Below the pieces are notes generated by a model, which was not told the DNA's origin, did no database searches, and saw nothing but the letters and a program-made list of their open reading frames with translations. Shown here in pieces: positions 16,312 to 26,209 of a DNA stretch of 64,000 bases; within the stretch, counting starts at the first letter, position 1; each line of letters starts with the position of its first letter. Source of the stretch: Pseudonocardia sulfidoxydans NBRC 16205 (GTDB lineage Bacteria > Actinomycetota > Actinomycetes > Mycobacteriales > Pseudonocardiaceae); NCBI RefSeq assembly GCF_007989085.1, contig NZ_BJVJ01000027.1, forward strand, positions 1 through 64,000, in the 5' to 3' direction. Position numbers and translations under genes: made by a program.

Positions 16312-17586
16312 ATGGCTCCGCAGAACAACGGTCAGGGCACGCGCACGCCGAGCGCGACCGGCGGGAAGACCCGTGCCAGCGTCCTGACCCGGCTCTACAC
16401 CGGCACCGGCGCGTTCGACATCGTCGGCAAGCGCAAGATCTGGTACATCACGTTCGGCGCGCTCGTGGTGATCTGCCTGCTGTCGATCGTGCTGCGCGGC
16501 TTCAACCTCGGCATCGACTTCACCGGCGGCACGAAGATCCAGTTCTCGGCCACCGGGGCGGCCGGCCCGATCTCCACCCAGCAGGTCTCCGACGTCTACG
16601 AGCGCAGCATCGGGCAGGAGCCGGCGTCGGTGCAGACCGCCGGGTCCGGCGCGTCGGCCACGATCCAGCTGCGGTCCGAGCCGATCGACCAGGCCCAGAC
16701 GCTCGCGCTCAAGGACGCCCTGTTCCAAGCGTTCCAGCCGCTGGGCCCCGATGGCACACAGTCGCCGCAGGCCATCAGCGACAGTGCGGTCAGCGGTATC
16801 TGGGGCGGGCAGATCACCCGGCAGGCGATCATCGCGCTCGCGGTGTTCCTGGTGCTGGTGACGGTGTTCCTCGCGTTCTACTTCGAACGTGCGATGGCCG
16901 TGGCGGCGCTCGTCGCGCTGCTGCACGACGTCGTCGTCACGGCGGGCATCTACTCGATCATCGGCTTCGAGGTCACCCCGGCCACGGTGATCGGCCTGCT
17001 CACGATCCTCGGGTTCTCCCTGTACGACACGGTCGTCGTGTTCGACAAGGTGCGCGAGAACGTCCGCGGACTGCTGGGGCTCACCCGGCGCACCTACGGT
17101 GAGGCGGCCAACCTGGCGCTCAACCAGACGTTGATGCGCTCCATCAACACCTCGCTGATCGCAGTGCTGCCCGTCCTGGGCCTGATGGTCGTCGGCGTCG
17201 GGCTGCTGGGCGTCGGCACCCTCGCCGACCTGGCCCTGGTCCAGCTCATCGGCATCATCGCCGGTGCGCTGTCGTCGCTGATGCTGGCCACGCCGCTGCT
17301 GGTCGACCTCAAGATGCGCGACCCGCGGTTCCGCAAGCAGGCCGAGCGTGTGACGGCACGCCGGGCGCGCGCGGCCAAGGCGGGCACCGCCGACGGCACC
17401 GTCGACGACGACGCGCTCGATGCAGGCGACGAGGAGTCGGTCGCGCGGGCGCTGCGCCGCGAACGGGCGGTCGCGGCCGCCGCGGGCACCCCCGCCCGCG
17501 CGCAGCGTCGCCCCCAGGGCGGCGGGCGGCCGACGGGCAAGTCGGGCCGGCCCACCGGGCAGCCCTCCGGGAAGCGCAGACGATGA
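16312..17586 (+). CDS. secF: Protein translocase subunit SecF
   Basis: 424 residues, ATG 16312, one base after secD. The SecF signature LGIDFTGGTKIQF follows the first membrane helix. Five more helices follow, with the conserved TILGFSLYDTVVVFDKVREN, where the acidic residue is part of the proton path. The C-terminal 90 residues are a basic, disordered cytoplasmic tail rich in Arg, Ala and Gly. It overlaps apt by ATGA, so the translocase and purine-salvage genes are cotranscribed. Confidence 0.95.
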   Translation: MAPQNNGQGTRTPSATGGKTRASVLTRLYTGTGAFDIVGKRKIWYITFGALVVICLLSIVLRGFNLGIDFTGGTKIQFSATGAAGPISTQQVSDVYERSIGQEPASVQTAGSGASATIQLRSEPIDQAQTLALKDALFQAFQPLGPDGTQSPQAISDSAVSGIWGGQITRQAIIALAVFLVLVTVFLAFYFERAMAVAALVALLHDVVVTAGIYSIIGFEVTPATVIGLLTILGFSLYDTVVVFDKVRENVRGLLGLTRRTYGEAANLALNQTLMRSINTSLIAVLPVLGLMVVGVGLLGVGTLADLALVQLIGIIAGALSSLMLATPLLVDLKMRDPRFRKQAERVTARRARAAKAGTADGTVDDDALDAGDEESVARALRRERAVAAAAGTPARAQRRPQGGGRPTGKSGRPTGQPSGKRRR

Positions 17587-18143
17587 CGGCGCAGCCCGTC
17601 GGGGCCGGCCACGACGAGGAGACCGCGCAGCGGCTCACCCGGCTGGCGGAGCTGGTCCGTGACGTCCCCGACTTCCCCGAGCCCGGGGTGCTGTTCCGCG
17701 ACATCACACCGGTACTGGCCGACGCCGAGGCACTCACCGTCGTCGCCACCGAGCTCGCGGCCCTGGTCGGGGACGCCGACCTGGTCGCGGGCGTCGAGGC
17801 ACGCGGGTTCCTCATCGGGTCCGCCGCCGCGGTCGTCGCGGGCGTCGGCGTCGTCCCGGTACGCAAGGCGGGCAAGCTGCCGCGGGTCGCCGCGAGCCGC
17901 AGCTACGCCCTCGAGTACGGCGAGGCCACCCTCGAGCTCCCCGACGGCGTCGTCGCCCCCGGGACGCGGGTGTTCGTCGTCGACGACGTGCTCGCCACCG
18001 GCGGGACCGCCGCTGCGACGTGCGCGCTGCTCGCCGACGTCGGGGCGACCGTCACCGGGTTCGGGACGCTCGTCGAGCTGGCCGCCCTCGGCGGCCGTGC
18101 CGCGTTGGCCGACACCGAGGTCCACGCTCTCCTGACGTACTGA
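17583..18143 (+). CDS. apt: Adenine phosphoribosyltransferase
   Basis: 186 residues, ATG 17583 overlapping the secF stop. It has the family order [18 protein letters not shown], then [21 protein letters not shown] and the PRPP-binding loop [16 protein letters not shown]. The enzyme makes AMP from adenine and PRPP in the cytoplasm. Its place between secF and rel is a conserved actinobacterial arrangement. Confidence 0.95.
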   Translation: MTAQPVGAGHDEETAQRLTRLAELVRDVPDFPEPGVLFRDITPVLADAEALTVVATELAALVGDADLVAGVEARGFLIGSAAAVVAGVGVVPVRKAGKLPRVAASRSYALEYGEATLELPDGVVAPGTRVFVVDDVLATGGTAAATCALLADVGATVTGFGTLVELAALGGRAALADTEVHALLTY

Positions 18144-18189
18144 GGCCCGGCCCGGACGCGGGGGTTATCCTTCTCGAGGTGGAGCGCGC

Positions 18190-20520
18190 ATGACGGATCT
18201 GCAGCCGGCCGCACCGCCGGTCCCCGGTCCCGAGGGCCCCGGCGCGGCGGTGACGAAGCCATCGGCGACGCGTCGCGTCCGCGCCCGCATCGCCCGCCGG
18301 ATGACCCCGCAGCGCGTCGCGATCGTCAAACCGGTCCTCGAGCCGCTGGCCACGGTGCACCGCACCATGCACCCCAACGCCGACCTGGGGCTGCTGCAGA
18401 GCGCCTACGACGTCGCCGAGGCCAAACACGCCCACCAGAAGCGCAAGTCGGGCGACCCGTACATCACGCATCCGCTCGCCGTCGCCACGATCCTGGCCGA
18501 GCTGGGCATGGACACCACGACACTGGTGGCCGCGTTGCTCCACGACACCGTCGAGGACACCGACTACTCCCTCGAGCGGTTGTCCACCGACTTCGGTGAC
18601 GAGGTCGCGCACCTCGTCGACGGTGTCACCAAGCTGGACAAGGTCGAGTTCGGCTCGGCCGCCGAGGCCGAGACGATCCGCAAGATGGTCGTCGCCATGG
18701 CCCGGGACCCGCGCGTGCTGGTCATCAAGCTGTCCGACCGGCTGCACAACATGCGCACCATGCGGTTCCTGCCGCCGGAGAAGCAGGCCAAGAAGGCCCG
18801 CGAGACCCTCGAGGTGATGGCGCCGCTGGCGCACCGCCTCGGCATGGCCACGGTCAAGTGGGAGCTCGAGGACCTGTCGTTCGCGATCCTGCACCCCAAG
18901 AAGTACGAGGAGATCGTGCGGCTCGTCGCCACCCGGGCGCCGTCGCGCGACACCTACCTCAAGCAGGTCATCGACGAGGTCATGCAGCAGCTCGAGGGCG
19001 CGCGGATCGCCGCGACCGTCGAAGGCCGGCCCAAGCATTACTACTCGATCTACCGCAAGATGATCGTCAAGGGCCGCGACTTCGACGACATCCACGACCT
19101 CGTCGGGGTCCGGGTGCTCGTCGACGAGGTCCGCGACTGCTACGCCGCCATGGGCATGGTCCACGCCCTGTGGCAGCCGATGCCGGGCCGGTTCAAGGAC
19201 TACATCGCCCAGCCCCGGTTCGGTGTCTACCAGTCGTTGCACACCACCGTGATCGGTCCCGACGGCAAGCCGCTCGAGGTCCAGATCCGCACCCGCGAGA
19301 TGCACCGCACCGCCGAGTACGGCATCGCCGCGCACTGGCGCTACAAGGAGACCAAGGGCTCCAACGCCCAGGGCACCGTCGAGATCGACGAGATGTCGTG
19401 GATGCGCCAGCTGCTCGACTGGCAGCGTGAGGCCGCCGATCCCGGCGACTTCCTGGAGTCGCTGCGTTTCGACCTGGCGTCGCAGGAGATCTTCGTCTTC
19501 ACCCCGAAGGGCGACGTCGTCACGCTGCCCACCGGTTCGACGCCGGTCGACCTCGCCTACGCCGTGCACACCGAGGTGGGCAACCGCTGCATCGGATCGC
19601 GGGTCAACGGCCGCCTCGTCGCGCTCGAACGGACCCTGGAGTCCGGCGACGTCGTCGAGATCTTCACCTCCAAGGCCGAGGGTGCCGGTCCCAGCCGGGA
19701 CTGGCTGCAGTTCGCCGCGTCGCCCCGGGCCAAGACCAAGATCAAGCAGTGGTTCGCCAAGGAACGGCGCGAAGAGGCGATCGAGGCCGGCAAGGACGCG
19801 ATCACCCGTGAGGCGCGCCGCACCGGGATGCCGCTGCAGCGCCTCGCCTCGCCCGACTCGATGGCCGCGCTGGCGCGGGAGCTGCACTTCCCCGACCTGT
19901 CCGGGCTCTACGCCGCGGTCGGGGAGGGCCACGCCAGCGCCCGGCACGTCGTGCAGCGTCTCGTCGCCCTGCTCGGCGGCATGGAGGACGCGGAGGAGGA
20001 GCTCGCCGAGCGCTCCACCCCGTCGACGGTCCGCCAGCGCAGGCCCACCGGTGACGCGGGCGTCATGGTCGTCAACCCCGACGGCAGCTCCGCCGGCGAC
20101 ATGTACACCAAGCTCGCCCGCTGCTGCACGCCCGTGCCCGGCGACGACATCCTCGGCTTCGTGACGCGCGGCGGCGGCATCAGTGTGCACCGCACCGACT
20201 GCACCAACGCGCTCGACCTGCAGGCCCGCTCCGAACGGCTGCTCGACGTGGCCTGGGCGGTGTCGCCGGGGTCGGTGTTCCTCGTCGCGATCCAGGTCGA
20301 GGCGCTCGACCGGCACCGCCTGCTCTCCGACGTCACGAAGGTGCTGGCCGACGAGCGCGTCAACATCCTGTCGGCGTCGGTGACGACGTCGCGGGACCGG
20401 GTGGCGGTGTCGCGGTTCAGCTTCGAGATGGGCGACCCGAAGCACCTCGGGCACCTGTTGCGTACGGTCCGCAACGTCGAGGGTGTCTACGACGTCTACC
20501 GTGTGACGTCGGCGAGCTGA
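18190..20520 (+). CDS. rel: Bifunctional (p)ppGpp synthetase/hydrolase Rel
   Basis: 776 residues from ATG 18190. The N-terminal HD hydrolase domain (about 55-200) keeps HDTVEDTD and the [11 protein letters not shown] helix. The synthetase domain (about 240-350) has [20 protein letters not shown] and [20 protein letters not shown]. The TGS domain follows ([20 protein letters not shown]), then a zinc-finger-like [17 protein letters not shown] and a C-terminal ACT domain. Both enzymatic halves look intact, so this is a long Rel that makes and degrades the alarmone. A TATCCT -10-like element sits at 18166. Confidence 0.96.
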   Translation: MTDLQPAAPPVPGPEGPGAAVTKPSATRRVRARIARRMTPQRVAIVKPVLEPLATVHRTMHPNADLGLLQSAYDVAEAKHAHQKRKSGDPYITHPLAVATILAELGMDTTTLVAALLHDTVEDTDYSLERLSTDFGDEVAHLVDGVTKLDKVEFGSAAEAETIRKMVVAMARDPRVLVIKLSDRLHNMRTMRFLPPEKQAKKARETLEVMAPLAHRLGMATVKWELEDLSFAILHPKKYEEIVRLVATRAPSRDTYLKQVIDEVMQQLEGARIAATVEGRPKHYYSIYRKMIVKGRDFDDIHDLVGVRVLVDEVRDCYAAMGMVHALWQPMPGRFKDYIAQPRFGVYQSLHTTVIGPDGKPLEVQIRTREMHRTAEYGIAAHWRYKETKGSNAQGTVEIDEMSWMRQLLDWQREAADPGDFLESLRFDLASQEIFVFTPKGDVVTLPTGSTPVDLAYAVHTEVGNRCIGSRVNGRLVALERTLESGDVVEIFTSKAEGAGPSRDWLQFAASPRAKTKIKQWFAKERREEAIEAGKDAITREARRTGMPLQRLASPDSMAALARELHFPDLSGLYAAVGEGHASARHVVQRLVALLGGMEDAEEELAERSTPSTVRQRRPTGDAGVMVVNPDGSSAGDMYTKLARCCTPVPGDDILGFVTRGGGISVHRTDCTNALDLQARSERLLDVAWAVSPGSVFLVAIQVEALDRHRLLSDVTKVLADERVNILSASVTTSRDRVAVSRFSFEMGDPKHLGHLLRTVRNVEGVYDVYRVTSAS

Positions 20521-20555
20521 CCCCGCCCGCGGCCGCGGTGGGTGCCGGCACGGCG

Positions 20556-20586
20556 CGGCCCCCGCACTCGGGGAGCGCGGGGGCCG
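20556..20586. terminator. Bidirectional terminator between rel and cyclophilin gene
   Basis: CGGCCCCCGC at 20556-20565 pairs perfectly with GCGGGGGCCG at 20577-20586 around an 11-base loop, between two convergent genes. It is placed to end transcription from both sides. Confidence 0.7.
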
Positions 20587-20605
20587 GGCCGTCGGGCTCG
20601 CGTCG

Positions 20606-21469
<864 letters not shown>

Positions 21470-21580
21470 CGCGGTACGTCCTCCTGGCCTGGTCCTCCGG
21501 CGCGCTGCGGGTGCCGCCGGGAGCGGCGAGCCTATCGACCGTGCCTGAGAGGAACCTGGGCGGGCGTCTAGGCTTCCCGT

Positions 21581-22273
21581 GTGCTCGTTGCAGGCTTCCC
21601 GGCCGGGTCCTTCCAGACCAACTGTTACGTGCTCGCCCGCGCGGCGGGGGAGGCGTGCATCGTCGTCGACCCCGGACAGGACGCGGTCGAGCCCCTCGAG
21701 GAGCTGCTCGCCGAGCATCGGCTGAGCCCCGTCGCGGTCCTGCTCACCCACGGCCACTTCGACCACACGTTCAGCGTCGCCCCGGTGTGCGACGGCAACG
21801 ACATCCCCGCCTGGATCCACCCCGACGACCGGGACATGCTCGCCGACCCGATGAAGGGCATCTCCGCCGAGTCGGCGGCGTTCTTCGGCGGCCGCCTGGA
21901 GCTGCGGGAGCCGCGCTCGGTCGAGCTGCTCGCCGACGGGGCCGACCTGGAGCTCGCCGGGCTGACCCTGCGCGTCGACCACACGCCCGGCCACACACAG
22001 GGCTCGGTCGTGTTCACCACCCCGTCCGACGACGGGACCGAGGTCATCCTCGCCGGTGACACCCTGTTCGCCGGCTCGATCGGCCGCACCGACCTCCCGG
22101 GCGGGTCGCACCAGCAGCTGCTGGCCAGCGTGCGCGACAAGCTGCTCGTGCGCGACGACTCCGGATTCGTGTTGCCCGGCCACGGCCCGACGACCACCAT
22201 CGGCCGGGAGCGGGCCACCAACCCGTTCCTGCAGGACCTGGGCGAGCAGCCGCCCGCGCGGAGGGGAATGTGA
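21581..22273 (+). CDS. MBL-fold hydrolase (glyoxalase II-like)
   Basis: 230 residues, GTG 21581. The zinc motif is intact ([12 protein letters not shown]), with the later ligands in [27 protein letters not shown] and [11 protein letters not shown]. The length and the NCYVL start match the short glyoxalase II-like group that hydrolyses thioesters, although the substrate cannot be set from sequence. It overlaps hisS by GTGA, the usual actinobacterial arrangement. Confidence 0.9.
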   Translation: MLVAGFPAGSFQTNCYVLARAAGEACIVVDPGQDAVEPLEELLAEHRLSPVAVLLTHGHFDHTFSVAPVCDGNDIPAWIHPDDRDMLADPMKGISAESAAFFGGRLELREPRSVELLADGADLELAGLTLRVDHTPGHTQGSVVFTTPSDDGTEVILAGDTLFAGSIGRTDLPGGSHQQLLASVRDKLLVRDDSGFVLPGHGPTTTIGRERATNPFLQDLGEQPPARRGM

Positions 22274-23565
22274 CCGCCACCTCGACCGGGGCTGCGTCGA
22301 CCGGACGGACCCAGCCGTTCGCCGCCCCCAAGGGCATCCCTGAGTACCTGCCCGCCGACGGGTTCGTCCGCGTCCGCGACGCGCTCGTCGCCGCCGCCGA
22401 CCGCGCCGGCTACGGCCACATCGAGCTCCCGATCTTCGAGGACACCGGCCTCTACGCCCGCGGCGTGGGGGAGTCCACCGACGTCGTCAGCAAGGAGATG
22501 TACTCCTTCGCCGACCGCGGCGACCGCTCGGTGACGCTTCGCCCCGAAGGCACCGCCGGCGTCGTCCGCGCCGTCATCGAACACGGCCTCGACCGCCAGG
22601 GCCTGCCCGTCAAGCTGCGCTACGCCGGCCCGTTCTTCCGCTACGAGCGCCCCCAGGCGGGCCGCTACCGCCAGCTCCAGCAGGTCGGCGTCGAGGCCAT
22701 CGGTGTCGACGACCCGGCGCTCGACGCCGAGGTCATCGCCGTCGCCGACGAGGGCTTCCGCTCCCTCGGGCTCACCGGCTACCGCCTGGAGCTGACGTCG
22801 CTGGGCGACGCCGAGTGCCGGCCCGCCTACCGCGACCGGCTCCAGGAGTTCCTCGCCGGCCTGCCGCTCGACGACGCCACCCGCCACCGCGCCACGATCA
22901 ACCCGCTGCGCGTGCTCGACGACAAGCGCCCCGAGGTCCGGGCGCTGCTCGCCGACGCCCCGCTGCTCGTCGACCACCTCTCCGACACCTCCGCCGCGCA
23001 CCACGCCGCGGTGAAGCGCCACCTCGACGACCTGGGCGTCGCCTACGTCGAGAACCCGCGCATGGTCCGCGGCCTCGACTACTACACGAAGACGACCTTC
23101 GAGTTCGTCCACGACGGACTTGGTGCCCAGTCCGGGATCGGCGGCGGCGGCCGCTACGACGGGCTCATGGAGATCCTCGGCGGGCAGGCGCTGTCCGGTG
23201 TCGGGTTCGGCATCGGCGTCGACCGCACGCTGCTGGCCTGCCGGGCCGAGGGCATCGCGATCGACGACGCACCGCGCGTCGACGTCTTCTGCGTCCCGCT
23301 GGGCGACGAGGCGCTCGACCGGCTCGTCGTGGTCGCCGCGGCGCTGCGCCGCGCGGGCGTGCGCGCGGACGTCTCGTACGGGGGCCGCGGACTCAAGGGC
23401 GCGATGAAGTCCGCCGACCGCTCCGGCGCGCGGTTCGCGCTGGTCCTGGGCGAACGCGACCTCGAGGCCGGGACGATCGGCGTCAAGGACCTCCACTCCG
23501 GCGACCAGGAGTCCGTCGCGCTCGACACCGTCGTGGACGCGGTCACCGGTCGCGTCCGCGGCTGA
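22270..23565 (+). CDS. hisS: Histidine-tRNA ligase
   Basis: 431 residues from GTG 22270 (GTGA overlap). Class II motif 2 is [20 protein letters not shown]. The histidine-specific segments are [20 protein letters not shown] and [13 protein letters not shown]. Motif 3 is [11 protein letters not shown]. The C-terminal anticodon-binding domain follows ([15 protein letters not shown]). No T-box-like leader is seen. Typical length, full core. Confidence 0.97.
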   Translation: MTATSTGAASTGRTQPFAAPKGIPEYLPADGFVRVRDALVAAADRAGYGHIELPIFEDTGLYARGVGESTDVVSKEMYSFADRGDRSVTLRPEGTAGVVRAVIEHGLDRQGLPVKLRYAGPFFRYERPQAGRYRQLQQVGVEAIGVDDPALDAEVIAVADEGFRSLGLTGYRLELTSLGDAECRPAYRDRLQEFLAGLPLDDATRHRATINPLRVLDDKRPEVRALLADAPLLVDHLSDTSAAHHAAVKRHLDDLGVAYVENPRMVRGLDYYTKTTFEFVHDGLGAQSGIGGGGRYDGLMEILGGQALSGVGFGIGVDRTLLACRAEGIAIDDAPRVDVFCVPLGDEALDRLVVVAAALRRAGVRADVSYGGRGLKGAMKSADRSGARFALVLGERDLEAGTIGVKDLHSGDQESVALDTVVDAVTGRVRG

Positions 23566-23570
23566 GCGCG

Positions 23571-24137
23571 GTGGCCGTCGCCGACCGGGACCGCTGGGAC
23601 GCCCGGCACGCCGGGGCAGGGGCCGGGGCACCGGCACCGCCCGACGCCCTGCGCGGCCGCGAGCACCTGCTGCCCGCGGGCGGGCGGGCACTCGACGTCG
23701 CCTGCGGACGCGGGACCGTCGCGGCCTGGCTCGCGCAGCAGGGGTTCGACGTCGACGCCGTCGACGTGTCACCGGTCGCCCTCGCCGCAGGGGCGGCGCT
23801 GGAACCACGCGTGCGGTGGGTGCTCGCCGACCTCGACACCGGGCTACCCGCCGACTGCGCCGGCCCCTACGACGTCGTCGTCTGCCAGCGGTTCCGCGAT
23901 CCACGGCTCTACCCGGCACTCGCGGCGGCACTCGCGCCGGGTGGGCTGCTGGTCCTCACCGTGCTGTCGGAGGTCGGCGACGAGCCGGGCCCGTTCCGCG
24001 CTGTTCCCGGGGAGCTGGCGTTCCCCGACCTGGTGACCCTCGCCCACGAGGAGGGCAACGGATCGGCGACGCTCATCGCCTCCCGAGCTCCGGACGCGGC
24101 TCCCGGCTCGCCACCAGCGCCGCCAGCCCCGTCGTGA
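23571..24137 (+). CDS. Small class I SAM-dependent methyltransferase
   Basis: 188 residues from GTG 23571, five bases after the hisS stop. The SAM-binding loop is ALDVACGRGTVAAWLAQQGF, followed by VDAVDVSPVALAAG (acidic end of strand 2), WVLADLDTGLP and VVVCQRFRDPRLYPALAAAL. It belongs to the small methyltransferases resembling tellurite/TehB-type and SmtA-type proteins. The substrate is unknown. Its last 65 bases overlap the 3' end of the convergent YibE/F gene, so the two mRNAs are complementary there. Confidence 0.87.
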   Translation: MAVADRDRWDARHAGAGAGAPAPPDALRGREHLLPAGGRALDVACGRGTVAAWLAQQGFDVDAVDVSPVALAAGAALEPRVRWVLADLDTGLPADCAGPYDVVVCQRFRDPRLYPALAAALAPGGLLVLTVLSEVGDEPGPFRAVPGELAFPDLVTLAHEEGNGSATLIASRAPDAAPGSPPAPPAPS

Positions 24138-25878
24138 TCGGCACCGATGCCACCAACCCGATGCTGCCGACGAGCGTCCGCACGATCTCCGTCGCCACGT
24201 CACCGATCGTCAGCACGTGCCCCAGCCCGTCGCCCGACACCGAGAAGATCAGCATCAACGGCAGCGACGCACCCGCGTAGGCCAGCACCAACGTGTTCAC
24301 CGCCGACGACACGTGATCGCGCCCGATCCGCATCGCCGCCGCGAACAACCCACCCGCCGACAGGTCCGGGTTCGCCGCCCGCAGCTCCCACACCGCGCTC
24401 GTCTGCGTGACCGTCACGTCGTCGAGCACACCCAGCGCACCGATCACGAACCCCGCCAGCAGCAGCCCCCGCGCGTCGACGGGCGCGCCGAGCGTCGCGA
24501 TCAGGTTCGCCGTCTGGTCGTCGAGGCCCGTGAGCCGTGCCGCGCCCGCGAACACGGTGCCCAGCAGCCCGATCAGCGCCAGCGACGCCAACGTCCCCAG
24601 CACCGCCGTCGACGTCCGCGCCGACAACCCGTGCGTCAGGTAGAGCACCACGAACATCACCAGGCAGGACCCGACGATCGCCACCGCCAGCGGGTCGTGG
24701 CCCGACACGATCGACGGCAGCACGAACAGCAGCAGCACCACGAACGTCATGCCCAGCGCCACCAGCGCCGCGAGCCCGCGCCGGCGGCCCAGCACCAGCA
24801 CCGCCGCCGCGAACAGCACGGCCAGCCAGATCAGCGGCGGGCCACGCTGGAAGTCGACGACCTGGTAGGACCCGGGATCGAGAGGATCGGCACCCGACCA
24901 CTGCAGCACGATCCCGTCGCCCACCGCGAACCGCGGCGTCGACGGCTCCACCGGCAGGATCTGGACGAGATCACGGCCCGGCAGGGGCCCGTCCTCCATC
25001 CGCACCGTCAGCCCGAGGCAGGCGTTGGTGCCGTCGCCGGGGGAGCAGTCGGCGCGCTGGGCGGCCACGACCTGCGCGTCCACCGGCGAGCTGGGCTGCG
25101 CGACCGTCGACGGCGGGCCGCCGCGCGGCCACAGCACGACCAGGCCGACCAGCGTCGCGAGCGCGCAGGGCACGAGGAGGGCCGCGATCAGGACGCGGAC
25201 CCGGCGTGCCGAGGGGCCGGCCGGGGTGTGGCCGTGGCCGTGCCCGACGTCGTGCCCGAAGTCGTGCCCGACGTCGTGGCCGGTCTTGCCGGGGGTGGCC
25301 ACGGGGCGGCGCCTTCGGGGTCTGCGCGGCCGGGAGCGGTCGTCCGCGTCCGTGTCGTTCCCGTCCCTGGAGCCGTTCCCGTCCCTGGCGCCGTTCTCGT
25401 CCCCGCTCGCGGCGGGGTCTGTCGACGCCGCGGCGGGCGCGGCGGTCCCGAGGTCGGTGCGGATGGCGCGTCGACGAGGCGTGCCGGTCGCGGACCCGGG
25501 CGGGGTGTCGGTCGCGGACCTGGGCGGCGTGCCGGTCGCGGACCTGGGCGGGGTGTCGGTCGCGGGCCGGGGTCGGGCGCCGCTCGCGGACTTGGAGGGG
25601 GTGGCGCCTGCGGACTTGGGCGGGGTGTCGGTCGCGGGCCGGGGTCGGGCGCCGCTCGCGGACTCGGATGGGGTGGCGCCTGCGGACTTGGGCGGGGCGC
25701 CCGTCGCGGGCCGCGGCGGCGGCGCTGCCCGACCGGCGTCGTCCTCGACCGCGGGGAGCCCGAGGACGGGCGTCTCGGGATCGGGGCCCGTGCCGGGGTC
25801 CGGCTCCGGCGCCCGGTGTCGCGGGCCGGCACCCGGGGGCGACGCTGCACGCCGTCGTCGGTCCTCGGGCGGGGGCAT
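24073..25878 (-). CDS. YibE/F-type multipass membrane protein with repeat-rich cytoplasmic N-terminus
   Basis: 601 residues from ATG 25878, with GGAAGGA 8 bases upstream. Residues 1-215 are disordered, Pro/Thr/Ser/Ala/Arg-rich, with repeated PRPATDTPPRSATGT-like units and a His-rich stretch (GHDVGHDFGHDVGHGHGH) just before the first membrane helix. Then come an extracytoplasmic domain (about 240-320) and about seven helices typical of YibE/F, with the conserved GALGVLDDVTVTQTSAVWEL and SSAVNTLVLAYAGASLPL. YibE/F proteins are uncharacterised membrane proteins. The His-rich segment could bind metal, which is inference. Confidence 0.85.
   Translation of the reverse strand: MPPPEDRRRRAASPPGAGPRHRAPEPDPGTGPDPETPVLGLPAVEDDAGRAAPPPRPATGAPPKSAGATPSESASGARPRPATDTPPKSAGATPSKSASGARPRPATDTPPRSATGTPPRSATDTPPGSATGTPRRRAIRTDLGTAAPAAASTDPAASGDENGARDGNGSRDGNDTDADDRSRPRRPRRRRPVATPGKTGHDVGHDFGHDVGHGHGHTPAGPSARRVRVLIAALLVPCALATLVGLVVLWPRGGPPSTVAQPSSPVDAQVVAAQRADCSPGDGTNACLGLTVRMEDGPLPGRDLVQILPVEPSTPRFAVGDGIVLQWSGADPLDPGSYQVVDFQRGPPLIWLAVLFAAAVLVLGRRRGLAALVALGMTFVVLLLFVLPSIVSGHDPLAVAIVGSCLVMFVVLYLTHGLSARTSTAVLGTLASLALIGLLGTVFAGAARLTGLDDQTANLIATLGAPVDARGLLLAGFVIGALGVLDDVTVTQTSAVWELRAANPDLSAGGLFAAAMRIGRDHVSSAVNTLVLAYAGASLPLMLIFSVSGDGLGHVLTIGDVATEIVRTLVGSIGLVASVPITTGLAALVASREPRPELGRR
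25549..25692. repeat. Two 72-bp direct repeats in the YibE/F gene
   Basis: CGGGGTGTCGGTCGCGGGCC recurs at 25549 and 25621 as the start of two nearly identical 72-base units (24 codons each). Shorter 24-30 base variants lie just left, from about 25500. They encode the PxxATxTPPxSAT-type repeat of the disordered N-terminus. Confidence 0.8.
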
Positions 25879-26209
25879 CACCGCATCCTTCCAACCGCGG
25901 GTCAGGCCCCCCGATCCGGTCGCCGACACGTCGCCGCCGCGGGCAGCCGGGCGGCGCCGCCGAGCGGGGTTCCGGCGGCCGTCGTGCGACGGCCGGTCCC
26001 CGGGGGGCGGGTCGTCGCCCCGCCGGACTCGTGGCCCGTCCGCTCGGAGACCGTGGGCTCCCCGAGCCTGCACCTGTGCGACCACGAGGGTCGAGGCCGG
26101 GCGAGAGCCGCCGGGTGCCGTAGTGCCGCTCACCGGACCAGGCTGCACGGTCGGCGATCGGGGCGACCTCGGGGTTGCGCGGTGTTCGAACGCATGTTCG
26201 AATCGTTGT
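25879..26209. other. Divergent intergenic region YibE/F gene / radical SAM gene
   Basis: About 330 bases with no supported gene. The right end carries the SOS box and a promoter-like pair, TTGCGC at 26175-26180 and TCGAAT at 26198-26203 with a 17-base spacer, which would start RNA at about the GTG at 26210. Confidence 0.45.
26186..26201. promoter_or_regulatory. Perfect LexA/SOS box before the radical SAM gene
   Basis: TCGAACGCATGTTCGA matches the actinobacterial SOS consensus TCGAAC-N4-GTTCGA at all 12 fixed positions. It ends 8 bases before the GTG of the intein-containing gene and overlaps its putative -10 element, a placement suited to repression by LexA. Confidence 0.88.

Noticed and set aside
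18052-20454. 800-codon open frame antisense to rel
   Set aside because: Shadow of rel; composition is typical of the complementary frame of a real gene.
22270-22300. Possible T-box or attenuator leader before hisS or alaS
   Set aside because: hisS overlaps the preceding gene directly and alaS has a gap of 67 bases with no T-box sequence.
25025-26209. Long upstream extension of the radical SAM frame
   Set aside because: The extension is antisense to the YibE/F gene and lies outside the family N-terminus; the start at GTG 26210 after the SOS box fits better.
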